Part shown: in pieces, positions 26,219 to 35,030 of the stretch
Position numbering within the stretch: position 1 is the stretch's first letter
Layout: each line of letters begins with the position of its first letter
Assembly: GCF_035946055.1 (NCBI RefSeq)
Contig: NZ_CP108364.1
Coordinates: forward strand, 1,054,001-1,118,000
DNA length: 64,000 nucleotides
Source of the DNA: Streptomyces sp. NBC_01341
GTDB taxonomy: Bacteria > Actinomycetota > Actinomycetes > Streptomycetales > Streptomycetaceae
Direction of reading: 5' to 3'
Program-made: the position numbers and the translations under genes
The notes under the pieces: model-generated
What the model was told of the DNA's origin: nothing
The model's input: only the letters and a program-made list of their open reading frames with translations
The model's database searches: none

Positions 26219-27637
26219 ATGGAACCCACACCGAGCCGCGTCCAGGCAGTCCGGCGCTTTTCCGTGCCGGGCGGCCGCGACGGACGGCGAATGCTCGTGG
26301 TAGCCGTCATCGACAAGGTGGGTACCGGCCTGTGGAGCGGCGCCTCGACGCTCTACTTCATCTACGTCGCCCATCTGTCGGTCTCTCAGATCGGCTTGCT
26401 CATGGGGCTGTCCGGGGTCCTCGGTATCGCCGGCCCTCCCCTCGCCGGACGGCTCGCGGACCGCTTCCCGGTCACCCGCATCCTCGTCGTCGCCCAACTG
26501 GCCCGTGGTGCGGCCCTGCTGGCGCTCCTGACGACGGACGACTATGTGCCGCTGGTGCTGTTCTCGGCGCTGGGCGCGCTTCCCGACCGTGCGTCGAGTG
26601 TCCTGACCAAGCTGTTCGCCGCACGTGTCGCCGGGCCGCAGCGCATCCGCTACCAGGCGATCCAGCGCACGGCGGTGAACGTCGGCTGGGCCGTCGGCGC
26701 CACCGGTGCCGCCGCCGCGCTGACGGTGGGCACCACCACCGCCTACCAGGCGCTCCTGCTCGCCAACGTCGCGTCCTACCTGGTCATCGGCGTACTGACA
26801 CTCCGGTGCGCCGAACCACCGGCGCCCAGCCGTGTCGTCGCCGAGTCCGGCCTTCCCGCCACGCCGGCCGGGAAGGCGAATCCCTGGCGGGACCGCCGCT
26901 ACCTCTCGTTCACCGCCACCGAGGTCTGGCTGTTCCTGGACGACAGCATCCTCCAGGTCGGGTTCCCCCTGTGGATCGTCCACGCCACCGAGGCCCCCGT
27001 CGGGCTGGCGCCGCTGGTACTCGTCCTCAACAGCGTGCTGGTGATCGCGCTCCAGGTGCCGTTGTCCCGCTTCGGAGAGAACCGCGCCGCCGCCCGCCGT
27101 CTGCTCCTCCCGATCGGGGCGGCTTTCCTGACCGGCGGGGTCGCGCTGGCGGCGTCCGCCGCCGGAGGGCCGTGGTTCGCGACGGCTGCCGTCCTGGTCG
27201 CCGCCGCGGCCTTCTCGATGGCGGAGATCCTGCACGCACTCGCGTCCTGGGAGCTCTCCCTCGCCCTCGCACCCGGGGAGGCCCAGGGTGCCTACCTCGG
27301 GGTGCACGGGTTGGCCCAGTCGGCGCAGCGCAGCCTGGGTCCCGTGGTCGTCGGGGTCGCGGTGAGTACCGGCGCGCTCGCATGGCCGGTGCTGGGGGTC
27401 ACGCTGGTGGGGGCCTGCCTGGCGCAGCGCCGCCTGGTCCGCCCACCCGTGCCGTCCGCGCCGGCCGAGGACCAGGTGACGGGCACGCCCGAGGTCCAGG
27501 TGAGGAGCACAGCCGAGGTCACGGTCACCGGGGCGGCCCCGGCCGGAACCACGGCCGGCGGCGGGACAACCGGCGCCCGCTCTACGGAGCGTCGCGCCCC
27601 CGCCGCATCGCCGCCTCCGCATGCGCCCGGAACGTGA
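26219..27637 (+). CDS. MFS transporter
   Basis: 472 aa with about 12 membrane helices, and the MFS loop 2-3 motif in GPPLAGRLADRFPVTR. A Pro/Ala/Thr-rich, disordered C-terminal tail of about 55 residues follows the last helix. The ATG at 26219 has AAGGGGGAA upstream. It is divergent from, and likely regulated by, the MocR protein through the shared operator, a layout typical for efflux of an amino acid or small amine. Its 3' end overlaps the convergent NmrA-like gene by 56 bp; the overlap falls in the disordered tail. The substrate is unknown. Confidence 0.88.
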   Translation: MEPTPSRVQAVRRFSVPGGRDGRRMLVVAVIDKVGTGLWSGASTLYFIYVAHLSVSQIGLLMGLSGVLGIAGPPLAGRLADRFPVTRILVVAQLARGAALLALLTTDDYVPLVLFSALGALPDRASSVLTKLFAARVAGPQRIRYQAIQRTAVNVGWAVGATGAAAALTVGTTTAYQALLLANVASYLVIGVLTLRCAEPPAPSRVVAESGLPATPAGKANPWRDRRYLSFTATEVWLFLDDSILQVGFPLWIVHATEAPVGLAPLVLVLNSVLVIALQVPLSRFGENRAAARRLLLPIGAAFLTGGVALAASAAGGPWFATAAVLVAAAAFSMAEILHALASWELSLALAPGEAQGAYLGVHGLAQSAQRSLGPVVVGVAVSTGALAWPVLGVTLVGACLAQRRLVRPPVPSAPAEDQVTGTPEVQVRSTAEVTVTGAAPAGTTAGGGTTGARSTERRAPAASPPPHAPGT

Positions 27638-28451
27638 TGGGCGGCCGGCCCGTCATCCGCTGGACCGTATCCGTGACCCGGTCCTCCGCCCCCTCGGCGA
27701 TGGCCAGGTCCATGCGGGCCAGCATGGCCGCGAACTCGTGCGGGATCCCGTCGGCCGCCAGACGGTCACGCATCTGCTCGTAGGTGAGCCGACGATGTAC
27801 GGCGGGCCGCCCCGTGACCTCGCGCAGGACGGCCGCGATCTCCTCGTAACTGAGCACCTCGGGACCGGTGATCAGGAGTTCGGCACCCGGGGCTCCGGGC
27901 GTGGTGAGGGATTGCACGGCGACGGCCGCGATGTCCTCGGCGTCGACGAATCCGACCCGTCCGCCGCCGGTCGCGCTCGACACGACGCCGTCCGTCCGGA
28001 GGCTGTCGGCGTGCGTATGCCGCCCGGTGAAGTTCTGCATGAACCAGGAGGGCCGGAGAACGGTCCACTCCCCGAACAGCCCGTCGGCCAGCAGTTCGTG
28101 CACCTGCCCCACTCCAGGTCCCCCCGCGGGGATGGCCGACGAGCTCAGGAGCACCACACGCCGCACCCCGGCGGACCGGGCCCGCTCCAGGAAGGGCAGC
28201 ATGACGTCCACCGGATGCGGGTCGCCGACCGGCGGGACGAGATAGGCGCGGTCGGCGCCGTGCAGCGCGGGGTCGTGGGTGTCCGTGTCGTACCAGTCGA
28301 AGCGGACGTCTCGTGCACCGGTGCGCGGGCCGGGCGTGCGGGTGGCCAGGGTGACCGCGTGCCCCCGCTCGACGAGCATCCGGGCAACCCGGCTTCCCGT
28401 GGTGCCGGTCGCTCCGGTGACCAGTACGTGGTCGCGCGCGTCCCCCCTCAC
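27582..28451 (-). CDS. NAD(P)-binding NmrA-like oxidoreductase/epimerase
   Basis: 289 aa, a Rossmann-fold protein of the atypical short-chain (NmrA/HSCARG) group. The N-terminal motif is VLVTGATGTTGSRVA, and the LLSSSAIP segment replaces a classical catalytic Tyr-x-x-x-Lys. Members sense NADP redox state or reduce quinones. The start is a GTG at 28451 overlapping the SnoaL gene's TGA (GTGA), so the two are translated together. The 3' end overlaps the MFS gene. It is likely repressed by the divergent TetR protein. Confidence 0.88.
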   Translation of the reverse strand: MRGDARDHVLVTGATGTTGSRVARMLVERGHAVTLATRTPGPRTGARDVRFDWYDTDTHDPALHGADRAYLVPPVGDPHPVDVMLPFLERARSAGVRRVVLLSSSAIPAGGPGVGQVHELLADGLFGEWTVLRPSWFMQNFTGRHTHADSLRTDGVVSSATGGGRVGFVDAEDIAAVAVQSLTTPGAPGAELLITGPEVLSYEEIAAVLREVTGRPAVHRRLTYEQMRDRLAADGIPHEFAAMLARMDLAIAEGAEDRVTDTVQRMTGRPPITFRAHAEAAMRRGRDAP

Positions 28452-28876
28452 GCGGCATCGAAGAACACGGCGTCGGACAGCTTCCCGGGGATCGCGAGCG
28501 GGTTCCAGTAGTCGCGGTAGTGGGCGATCCGTCCGTCCTCGACCGTGACCACGGCGACGTAGGGCATCTCGTACGGAGCTCCGGTCGCCACGATGCGGCC
28601 CACTCCGCGCCACTCGGCGACGACGGTGTCCGGGTCGCGCAGTTCGTGGATGCGCAGTCCCACGACCTCGCGCAGGTCGATGGCTTCGGGATATCCACGC
28701 ATGTACGCGGCAACCGCCTCCTTCCCCTCCAGCTTCGCCGGGAAGCCTGCCGGGGCGTACGGGAACTCGAAGACGGCCTCGTCGGCGATCAGGGCGATCC
28801 AGCCGTCGATGTCATGGTCCAGCAGAAGCCGCAGACTCCGGCGGTAGAGCTCCGCCGGGCCCTGTGCGTCAGTCAT
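28448..28876 (-). CDS. SnoaL-like (NTF2 fold) polyketide-cyclase-type protein
   Basis: 142 aa, a single SnoaL/NTF2-like domain. The start LYRRSLRLLLDHDIDGWIAL and the cone-forming strands around VFEFPYAP and GRIAHYRDYWNP are typical. Such proteins act as cyclases, isomerases or hydrolases of small organic molecules; which one applies here is open. The ATG at 28876 has AGGGG eight bases upstream. It is first of a two-gene operon with the NmrA-like gene and divergent from a TetR gene. Confidence 0.9.
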   Translation of the reverse strand: MTDAQGPAELYRRSLRLLLDHDIDGWIALIADEAVFEFPYAPAGFPAKLEGKEAVAAYMRGYPEAIDLREVVGLRIHELRDPDTVVAEWRGVGRIVATGAPYEMPYVAVVTVEDGRIAHYRDYWNPLAIPGKLSDAVFFDAA

Positions 28877-28927
28877 CCGAATCACCCCTAAGATGTGGAC
28901 TGCAAGTCCGTTTACGCTGGAAACCAT

Positions 28928-28944
28928 ACGGACCGTCGGTCCGT
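28928..28944. promoter_or_regulatory. TetR operator
   Basis: ACGGACCG-T-CGGTCCGT is a perfect 17-bp palindrome between the divergent SnoaL operon and the TetR gene. Part of it (GTCCGTTTA) recurs directly about 33 bp to the left (near 28906), perhaps a second weaker half-site. It is the typical form of TetR-family auto-operators in Streptomyces. Confidence 0.8.
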
Positions 28945-28962
28945 TTAGCAACTGGAGCGGCC

Positions 28963-29547
28963 ATGCCCGAGCGCAAGGAGCGCGCCGACGCCGTACGCAA
29001 CCGCGAGGCCGTACTCGCGGCAGCAGATGCCCTCTTCGCCCGGAGCGACAGCCCTCGCGGAGTGTCCATGGACGACGTCGCGGCGGCCGCGGGCGTGGGC
29101 AAGGGAACCCTCTTCCGCCGGTTCGGCGACCGCACCGGTCTCATCCAGGCGCTGTACGAGGCCCGCATCCAGCCGCTGCGCGATGCCGTGGAATCCGGCC
29201 CCGCCCCCCTCGGGCCCTCGACGCCCCCCAGGGAGCGGGTGCCTGCCCTGCTCGACGCGGTCATGCGCTTCAAGCTGGACAACCGCCACCTCGCGCTCGC
29301 CCTGGAGGAGGCCGGCAGCGGCAGCCCTTACGAGGCCGGGCACTACGCGTGGTGGCACCGCACACTGCGCGACGCCCTCCGGCAGATCCCCTCGGCCCCG
29401 GCCGGTGACTTCACCGCCCACGCGCTACTGGCCGCGACCCGCGCCGATCTGGTGGAACACCTGGCGGGCGAGAAGCACATGACGGAGGACCGGATGAGAG
29501 CGGATCTCGCCGCTCATGTGGCCAAGGTGGTGGGCGGGCAGGACTGA
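28963..29547 (+). CDS. TetR-family transcriptional repressor
   Basis: 194 aa. The N-terminal TetR helix-turn-helix is VSMDDVAAAAGVGKGTLFRR, with FGDRTGLIQALYE following. The all-helical C-terminal ligand domain is unlike any I can name. The ATG at 28963 directly precedes the DNA-binding domain. It is divergent from the SnoaL-NmrA operon with a perfect palindrome in between, so autoregulation and repression of those genes are expected, relieved by a small ligand related to their substrate. Confidence 0.92.
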   Translation: MPERKERADAVRNREAVLAAADALFARSDSPRGVSMDDVAAAAGVGKGTLFRRFGDRTGLIQALYEARIQPLRDAVESGPAPLGPSTPPRERVPALLDAVMRFKLDNRHLALALEEAGSGSPYEAGHYAWWHRTLRDALRQIPSAPAGDFTAHALLAATRADLVEHLAGEKHMTEDRMRADLAAHVAKVVGGQD

Positions 29548-29624
29548 GCGGATCGGATCGGATCCGGCTTCGCCTCCCGGCCGCACACTCGTGCGCGCCG
29601 GGCCCGCTGGTGCTCCGACCGGCC

Positions 29625-30644
29625 TCAGGTGGCGCTCCGCTCGCTCGCTTCCTTGAGGTCCTGGTCCACCGCGCGTTCGAACGCGGGATCCGGTGCGCCG
29701 TCCTCGGTGCCCGGGCGGCCGGCGCGGAGGAGTTCGCGCCAGCGCTCCGGGCTCCAGTCGGCCGGGGCGGTGGTGCTCATGAAGTCCTCGACCAGGGCCC
29801 GGAAGCGGACGGGGTCGCTGTGGAAGGGGAAGTGGCCCGCGCCCTCGAAGATCTCGAGGCGGCTTCCGGGCATCGCCGCATGGGCACCGCGGGCGTGGTG
29901 GACGGGTACGACGCTGTCGCGCGAGCCCCACAACAGCAGGGTGGGCATGCCCTGGGTGAGGTAGCAGCGGTCCAGCATCGTGACCGCCTGCCCCCGCCAG
30001 TCGACCACCGCGCGCAGAGTGCTGATGAAGGCGCTGCGCGCGGTGCCGTCGGGGAGGGCGTCGACGAGGTCGATCAGTTCGCCGGCGTCCTGGCCGAGGT
30101 CGGTGTCGAGGAGCTTGATGAGCCGGGTGAAGAGGCCGACCTGCCGCCGCATGCCGGGCAGGCGCAGCGTGGACAGCAACAGGTCGGCACCGGGGAGCGA
30201 CACGGCCCGCAGGGCCGGGTTCACCTCGCGCCCCACGCCGCCCGCGCTCACCAGGATCAGGCGGTCGGTCCGCTCGGGGTACTGATAGGCGAACTGCATC
30301 GCCACGCCGCCGCCCAGGGAGTGGCCGACGAGGGTTGCCCGCTCGATACCGAGGACCCCCAGCAGGTCCCTGATGCCGTTGGCGTAGGCGGCGACCGAGT
30401 AGTCCGCGCGGGGCTTGTCGGACGCTCCGTGGCCGAGGAGGTCCGGAGCGATCACGGTGTGCCGCCGGGCCAGTTCGGGGATCACGTCGGCCCACGTCGC
30501 GGAGGAGTCGCCGATGCCGTGGATCAGCAGGATGACGGGGCCCTCCCCCGCGATCCGGTAGGCACGGCGGTAGCCGTGGATGACGCGGTGGGACAGCCCC
30601 ACACCGTGGTCGGCCTGTCGTCCGCGCGCTGATGCGCCGGCCAC
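29625..30644 (-). CDS. Alpha/beta hydrolase
   Basis: 339 aa. The oxyanion-hole segment LLIHGIGDSSATW, the nucleophile elbow VGHSLGGG (Ser), an Asp around LLWGSRDSVVP and the final His in FEGAGHFPFHSDP make a full catalytic triad. A lid of about 80 helical residues separates core and C-terminal part. It resembles lipases and C-C hydrolases of the broad esterase group; the substrate is unknown. The start is a GTG at 30644 with GGAGG in front; the open frame further upstream is low-complexity. It has a C-terminal acidic/basic tail of about 40 residues. Confidence 0.9.
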   Translation of the reverse strand: MAGASARGRQADHGVGLSHRVIHGYRRAYRIAGEGPVILLIHGIGDSSATWADVIPELARRHTVIAPDLLGHGASDKPRADYSVAAYANGIRDLLGVLGIERATLVGHSLGGGVAMQFAYQYPERTDRLILVSAGGVGREVNPALRAVSLPGADLLLSTLRLPGMRRQVGLFTRLIKLLDTDLGQDAGELIDLVDALPDGTARSAFISTLRAVVDWRGQAVTMLDRCYLTQGMPTLLLWGSRDSVVPVHHARGAHAAMPGSRLEIFEGAGHFPFHSDPVRFRALVEDFMSTTAPADWSPERWRELLRAGRPGTEDGAPDPAFERAVDQDLKEASERSAT

Positions 30645-31006
30645 GGCACCGCCTCCGTCCGCTGTTCCGACGATTCCCGAGCGAGAGTAGGAAGCTCCCG
30701 CGCCGGGCGGATTACGGGGACGTTTCAGGCGGCACCCGGATGGGATCCGGGGTGGCCATCCACTGTCCGGGCATTCGTAACACGCGTGCAGCAGTCGCAG
30801 CCGCCGACGCGCCCTATGATCACCGCAGCCCACCCGCCACGTGCAACTTCCCTCTGTCGGCCGTGGTTTCGTCTCCCACTCTCTCCCCGCCCGGGCGTGG
30901 CACCGCGCTGCCCCGCCCGCGAACCCGGAAGGCGGGCCGAATGGGCTCTCCCGCACGTGTTGCCCCGCCGGGACGAACCGGAGGTCTCCGTCGACCGCCT
31001 GACCGG
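30645..31006. other. Intergenic, no gene seen
   Basis: This is 362 bp between the hydrolase and the GT-C-like gene, both on the minus strand. It presumably holds the hydrolase promoter, but no clear promoter boxes, dyad or small ORF could be picked out. Confidence 0.4.
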
Positions 31007-32539
31007 TCAGCGCGGTCGCCGGGCCTGGCCCGTCCCGTCCGGTGCGACCACCGGCAACACGTAACCCCGGTAACTCGCAGCGCCGTTGCCCGGTGGCAGG
31101 GGGACGGTCCGCCGGTCGCCGGCCCACGCCGGCGGCGCCTCGCCGGGGGCCACGAGAACCGCCGTCGGTACGTGCCGGGCGGCCTCCCGGAGCGCTGCGG
31201 GGGTGGTGCTCGCGTCATGGCCCGCGGTCTGCCGTGACGCGCAGCCCGCGTAGTAGGCGATCGGCACGGCGTCGGCCCCGCTGACCACGCACGGCGGCTT
31301 CACCCCCGAGCGGTTAAGCGCCCCGGCCATCGCGGTGAACCGTGCGGTCGTGGCGCGGCTGACGCGGACCACGTGGCTCACGACGAGGAACTGCGCGGTG
31401 AGGTGGGCCGCCAGAACCAGCGCGAGCAGGGCGACACCACCCGGCCGGCGGGCATGCCGGGCGCGCATGAAGAGGTGGACCAGGCACTCGGCCAGCGGCA
31501 CGGACAGCAACGCGTACGCGGGGAGCAGGAAGCGGGGGGCGGCGTATCCGACGAGGAAGAGGTACGGCACGGCCATGGACAGTCCCGTCAGCGCGGCGAG
31601 CAGCACCACGGCGCCGCGACCGGACCGGCGGGCCACCACGACGCCGACGACGACGAGCACGGGAAGGACCGTCAGCCAGAGCGCCGTTCCCGGACTCTCC
31701 CACCCGATGTCGCACGGGCGGCACAGAGTGCGTCCCGCCAGCGCCCGCAGATGGTCGTCCACGGCGATGTTCCATCCCAGACCGCCCTGGATCTCACCGG
31801 CCCGGTGAAGCCGCGCACCGAGACCGCCGTAGCGCGCGTACGCTTCTGCGGTCCACGGGGCGCACCCCGCGACCAGCCCTGCCACGAGAGCGGCACCCAC
31901 ACCGGGGCGGCGCCTGCCGGGAACCACGACGACGGCGAGAACCAGCGGCAGCGCCAGCCAGAAGCCGTCGGCGGGCCGCATCAGGGCGACGATCGCCACT
32001 GCGGCGCCCGCGCCCACCGCCTCCCTGCGGCCGGCCGCGCCGTCGCGCACCGGCCTGGCGACCCAACCCGTTGCGGCCAGGGCTCCGAGGGCGCACCAGG
32101 GGTTGGGCATGGCGGCCGAGCCGTAGAACAGGGTGGGCCACAGCCCGGCGAAGAACGCCCCCGCACAGACGAGAACCGGCGTGGGCAGCACCTTGCGCCA
32201 GACGTACAGCGCAGCGACCAGCGCACCTGCGGACAGCAGGGCGAGATAGATCCGCAGTACGGCGGTGGACGCGGTCAGTGCGGCGACCGGAGCGACGAGG
32301 TAGGAGATCCCCCGGGCGCGTGGCGCGCTGAAGAACGCGGGTGGGGCGTTGCCCCCGGCCTGGCTCACGTAGACGGTCTCGTCCCAGGCGAGGCCCGAAC
32401 CCGGCACGACGACGACCAGTTGCAGGACGAGGAAGGCCAGGCCGACGGCCGTGAGCCACGGCAGCGGACCGCCCGGCCGGTCGTGCGGCGCGGTGACGGC
32501 CGGCTCCGGTGCCGTCGTCCGCACCCGGGTCTCATGCAT
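31007..32539 (-). CDS. Polytopic membrane protein, likely GT-C glycosyltransferase
   Basis: 510 aa with about ten membrane helices. Just after the first helix is LAWDETVYVSQ, matching the Asp-Glu acidic motif in the first extracytoplasmic loop of GT-C enzymes (ArnT/PMT type, polyprenyl-phosphate sugar donors). The last about 90 residues are soluble and extracytoplasmic. The ATG at 32539 has GAGGAG upstream; earlier in-frame starts add Arg-rich sequence. A truncated GtrA-like gene lies divergently, and GtrA proteins often flip polyprenyl-linked sugars, so the two may once have worked together. The sugar and acceptor are unknown. Confidence 0.75.
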   Translation of the reverse strand: MHETRVRTTAPEPAVTAPHDRPGGPLPWLTAVGLAFLVLQLVVVVPGSGLAWDETVYVSQAGGNAPPAFFSAPRARGISYLVAPVAALTASTAVLRIYLALLSAGALVAALYVWRKVLPTPVLVCAGAFFAGLWPTLFYGSAAMPNPWCALGALAATGWVARPVRDGAAGRREAVGAGAAVAIVALMRPADGFWLALPLVLAVVVVPGRRRPGVGAALVAGLVAGCAPWTAEAYARYGGLGARLHRAGEIQGGLGWNIAVDDHLRALAGRTLCRPCDIGWESPGTALWLTVLPVLVVVGVVVARRSGRGAVVLLAALTGLSMAVPYLFLVGYAAPRFLLPAYALLSVPLAECLVHLFMRARHARRPGGVALLALVLAAHLTAQFLVVSHVVRVSRATTARFTAMAGALNRSGVKPPCVVSGADAVPIAYYAGCASRQTAGHDASTTPAALREAARHVPTAVLVAPGEAPPAWAGDRRTVPLPPGNGAASYRGYVLPVVAPDGTGQARRPR

Positions 32540-32774
32540 GGCTCTCCTCGCCGGGCCGAAGATCTGAGCAGGTGGCGGCTGATCACCCGCCCGCCCGCAC
32601 AGGGCCGGACGTGATCGCAGCCGCTCCGTCCCGTCCCGGGACCGCCCGCCACTGGTCAACGAGGGGGATCGCGGCAGGACACGGACAGGCGGACGCCGCG
32701 GGCCGAAGGGGTCGAACTCACCTCACATGCGGTGGACTTGGTGCCTCGCGTGACCGGGTTCCGCGCCGCCCGGC

Positions 32775-32810
32775 AGGGGTGTCCCCCAGTCCCCTCTGGG
32801 GGACACCCCT
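32775..32810. other. Orphan 15-bp perfect hairpin
   Basis: AGGGGTGTCCCCCAG (32775-32789) and its complement (32796-32810) form a stem with a 6-nt loop. It lies between divergent genes, where no gene ends, so it is not an obvious terminator. It may be a relic of a lost gene or an mRNA leader structure. The remaining sequence between the divergent genes shows no ORF. Confidence 0.6.
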
Positions 32811-32840
32811 CAGAGGAAGCAGGGGCCGACCGCACCGCTC

Positions 32841-32856
32841 GGGTGACGCGTCACCC
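32841..32856. promoter_or_regulatory. 16-bp perfect palindrome upstream of the gtrA remnant
   Basis: GGGTGACGCGTCACCC is a perfect palindrome 57 bp before the GTG of the truncated GtrA gene and in the upstream region of the divergent GT-C-like gene. A dimeric repressor site is plausible, but no regulator is adjacent. Confidence 0.45.
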
Positions 32857-32913
32857 CTGGCGTGTGGGGTGGAATCGGATCACCGTTCCGTACCCCTTTC
32901 CGGAGGATCTTCC

Positions 32914-33138
32914 GTGACCGCCCCAGCGCGCCGGCAGGCGCAGCGCACCACCTCGTCGCTCGTCCTGGCGTTCCTCCGCTTCGTCGTCTGCGGCGGCGGG
33001 GTCGGCCTGGCGTCGAGCGGGGCGTTGGTGCTGGTCGGCGACCGGGTGCCCCTGCTCCTCGCGAATGTCGTCTTCGCTCACCCCGTCTCCACGACGGGCG
33101 CCTCGACCGGCACGTCGGGACTGGCCATGGCTGCCTGA
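32914..33138 (+). pseudogene. Truncated GtrA-like membrane protein
   Basis: 74 aa. After a basic start it has the GtrA opening helices (FLRFVVCGGGVGLASSGALV and VPLLLANVVF), then loses the family pattern and stops. GtrA proteins are normally about 130-150 aa with four helices, so half is missing; no other frame downstream restores it. The GTG at 32914 has GGAGG in good position, so it may still be translated. Full-length members are thought to flip polyprenyl-phosphate sugars. Decay by frameshift or deletion is inferred. Confidence 0.6.
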
Positions 33139-33187
33139 CGGGCCATCGCGCGAGCGGACGTCTCACCAGGGGGTGCGAGGGCCTCCC

Positions 33188-33700
33188 CTAGGCGTTCAAC
33201 TCCCGTACTGCGACGCCGTGGAGGTGGACCGCCCAGAGCAGGGCGCCGAGGGAGGCGGTGTGCAGGACGGCACGCACCGTGTTCCACCTGACCCAGCCGT
33301 CCTCGAACGCCGCGCGTGCGTCCCGGAGAGCGTCGGACCCGGCGTTCGCGGGGATCTTGTCGAGCGCGTCGTTGAGCGGCACGTTCTGCGTGCCGGTGAC
33401 CACGAAGGCTGCCAGATACAGCGCGAGCGCGGCGATGATCCAGGGCAGGGTGCCGGGGCTGTGCCCCTTGGCCGCGAGGACCGTCGCCAGCACGAGCAGG
33501 GGCAGGGGCAGCAGGAAGGGCAGCAGGAACCACCCGTTGATGATGGCCCGGTTGATCTGCCGCATGGTCTGGACGAACGCACGGTCGTCCGTACGGGACA
33601 GGCCGGGCATGACGGCGTACGCGAAGGCGCAGAACAGGCCCGCCATGAGCGCGGCCCCGACGGTCGCCGCCAGCAGTGTCGTGGTCTGCAGTGCTCTCAC
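33188..33700 (-). CDS. DUF1772 membrane protein (anthrone-oxygenase-like)
   Basis: 170 aa with four predicted helices. The pattern LMAGLFCAFAYAVMPGL, then TGTQNVPLNDALD and WVRWNTVRAVLHTAS is that of DUF1772 (PF08592), whose characterised members include fungal anthrone oxygenases. Conserved Asn and Trp-Asn-Thr residues lie at expected positions. The GTG at 33700 has GGAG five bases upstream; longer in-frame reading adds non-family residues. It stands alone on the minus strand, divergent from the lipoprotein gene. Confidence 0.85.
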   Translation of the reverse strand: MRALQTTTLLAATVGAALMAGLFCAFAYAVMPGLSRTDDRAFVQTMRQINRAIINGWFLLPFLLPLPLLVLATVLAAKGHSPGTLPWIIAALALYLAAFVVTGTQNVPLNDALDKIPANAGSDALRDARAAFEDGWVRWNTVRAVLHTASLGALLWAVHLHGVAVRELNA

Positions 33701-34047
33701 GGAAACTCCGGTTCCGGGGCTGCCGCCCGCTCGGTGAAGGATGGCGGCCCCCATCGGGGCCTGTTGTACCGGAACAGGTCTTCGCTGCACGGGCCTTGGC
33801 GCAGCGCATCGTAGTCTCGGCGGTCTCCGCGCGCAGCCCTTTCTCGTCAGTTCGTCGCGGGGTGCGGTGACGGCCGGGGCCTGCCACGAAGCCTTCTGCG
33901 GGTCGGCTGCCGCCCGGGCGCCCTTCCGCCGGGCCCCCTCGTCGCGGGGCCATCGGCCGATGAATCATCCATGAACAGAACCGTCACACTTATGCCATAC
34001 GATGCGCACACCTGTTCACATCCCTTCCGTTTGAGGATGCCCACGTC
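33701..34047. other. Divergent intergenic region, no gene seen
   Basis: Spacer between the DUF1772 gene and the septum-formation-type lipoprotein. The last about 90 bp before the lipoprotein are clearly more AT-rich (ACACTTATGCCATACGATG and following), as expected for its promoter, but no exact boxes are assigned. Confidence 0.4.
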
Positions 34048-34926
34048 ATGCTTTTCGGTGTCACGTCCCGCTCCGTACGCGGTATATCGACCGTTGTCGC
34101 CCTTCTCGCGGTAGGAGCGGTGGGCTGCTCCGACGCCATCGACAGCGCGAAGGCCGGCGCCAAGACCGCGCTGCGTCAGCGTTCCGTCTTCACCCTCACG
34201 CCGGGCGACTGTTTCAACCCGAACAGCGAGGCGACGGCGAGCGAGGAGTTCGCCGTCGAGATCGTCCCGTGCAAGGAGCCGCACAAGGGGCAGGTCGTGG
34301 GCGAGTTCTCGATCGACGGCCTCACGGAGTACCCCGGTGAGGACGGTGCGTCGAAGATCGCCGACGAGCGCTGCCCGGTGGAGTCCCAGAAGTTCGTCTC
34401 CGACACCTGGGCGGTCCCGGCGGGCGTCGACCTCTTCTACTACTACCCGACGGCTCAGAGCTGGCGGACCGGCGACCGCGGGGTGAGCTGTACCTACACC
34501 AAGAAATCGGGCAGCGTCACCGGCTCGCTGAAGAACGAGTCCCTGAATGCCGATCAGCTCGCTTACCTCAAAGGCTCGAACGCCGTATACGAGGCGCTGT
34601 GGGCGAACCAGCCCGAGGCCAAGCTGATCGAGGACGACCTGGCCGCCTACAAGAAACAGGCCAAGGCCGTCGCCGCCGCGCTCGACAGCCACCTCAGGGC
34701 GATGAAGGGCATCCAGCAGCCGGAGACCGTCAAGCTCCGCACCAAGCTGGAGGAGACGGCCGGTGCATGGGACGACGCCGCCAAGGCCAAGGACACGGAC
34801 GCCTTCTACATCGCGTACGACCTTGCCTTCACCGGCATCGACCCCAGCAGGACGGTCGGTGCCCGCAAGGAACTGAAGCTGGCCACCACGGTGCCGGCCG
34901 ACGACGCGGACGTCTGGGCCGACTGA
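34048..34926 (+). CDS. Septum-formation domain lipoprotein
   Basis: 292 aa. The signal peptide ends in a lipobox (AVGC, lipidated Cys27). The mature part begins with the septum-formation pattern: TPGDCFNPN, IVPCKEPHKGQVVGEF, then a Cys in ADERCPVE and another in VSCTYTKK. These four Cys residues probably form two disulfides. A helical C-terminal half follows. Function in division is only implied by the family name. The ATG at 34048 begins a good signal peptide. It ends with a strong hairpin, so is probably monocistronic. Confidence 0.85.
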   Translation: MLFGVTSRSVRGISTVVALLAVGAVGCSDAIDSAKAGAKTALRQRSVFTLTPGDCFNPNSEATASEEFAVEIVPCKEPHKGQVVGEFSIDGLTEYPGEDGASKIADERCPVESQKFVSDTWAVPAGVDLFYYYPTAQSWRTGDRGVSCTYTKKSGSVTGSLKNESLNADQLAYLKGSNAVYEALWANQPEAKLIEDDLAAYKKQAKAVAAALDSHLRAMKGIQQPETVKLRTKLEETAGAWDDAAKAKDTDAFYIAYDLAFTGIDPSRTVGARKELKLATTVPADDADVWAD

Positions 34927-34939
34927 GGTCCGGGCACAC

Positions 34940-34975
34940 CCGGGCGGCGGACGGGGCAGGGCGTCCGCCGCCCGG
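34940..34975 (+). terminator. Hairpin terminator after the lipoprotein gene
   Basis: A 14-bp perfect stem (34940-34953 with 34962-34975, 8-nt loop) starts 13 bases after the stop codon. Confidence 0.75.
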
Positions 34976-35030
34976 TTCACCTCGGCTCGGGGCGCTCACG
35001 CACCCGCCGTTCCCCGGACGACCGCGCTCC

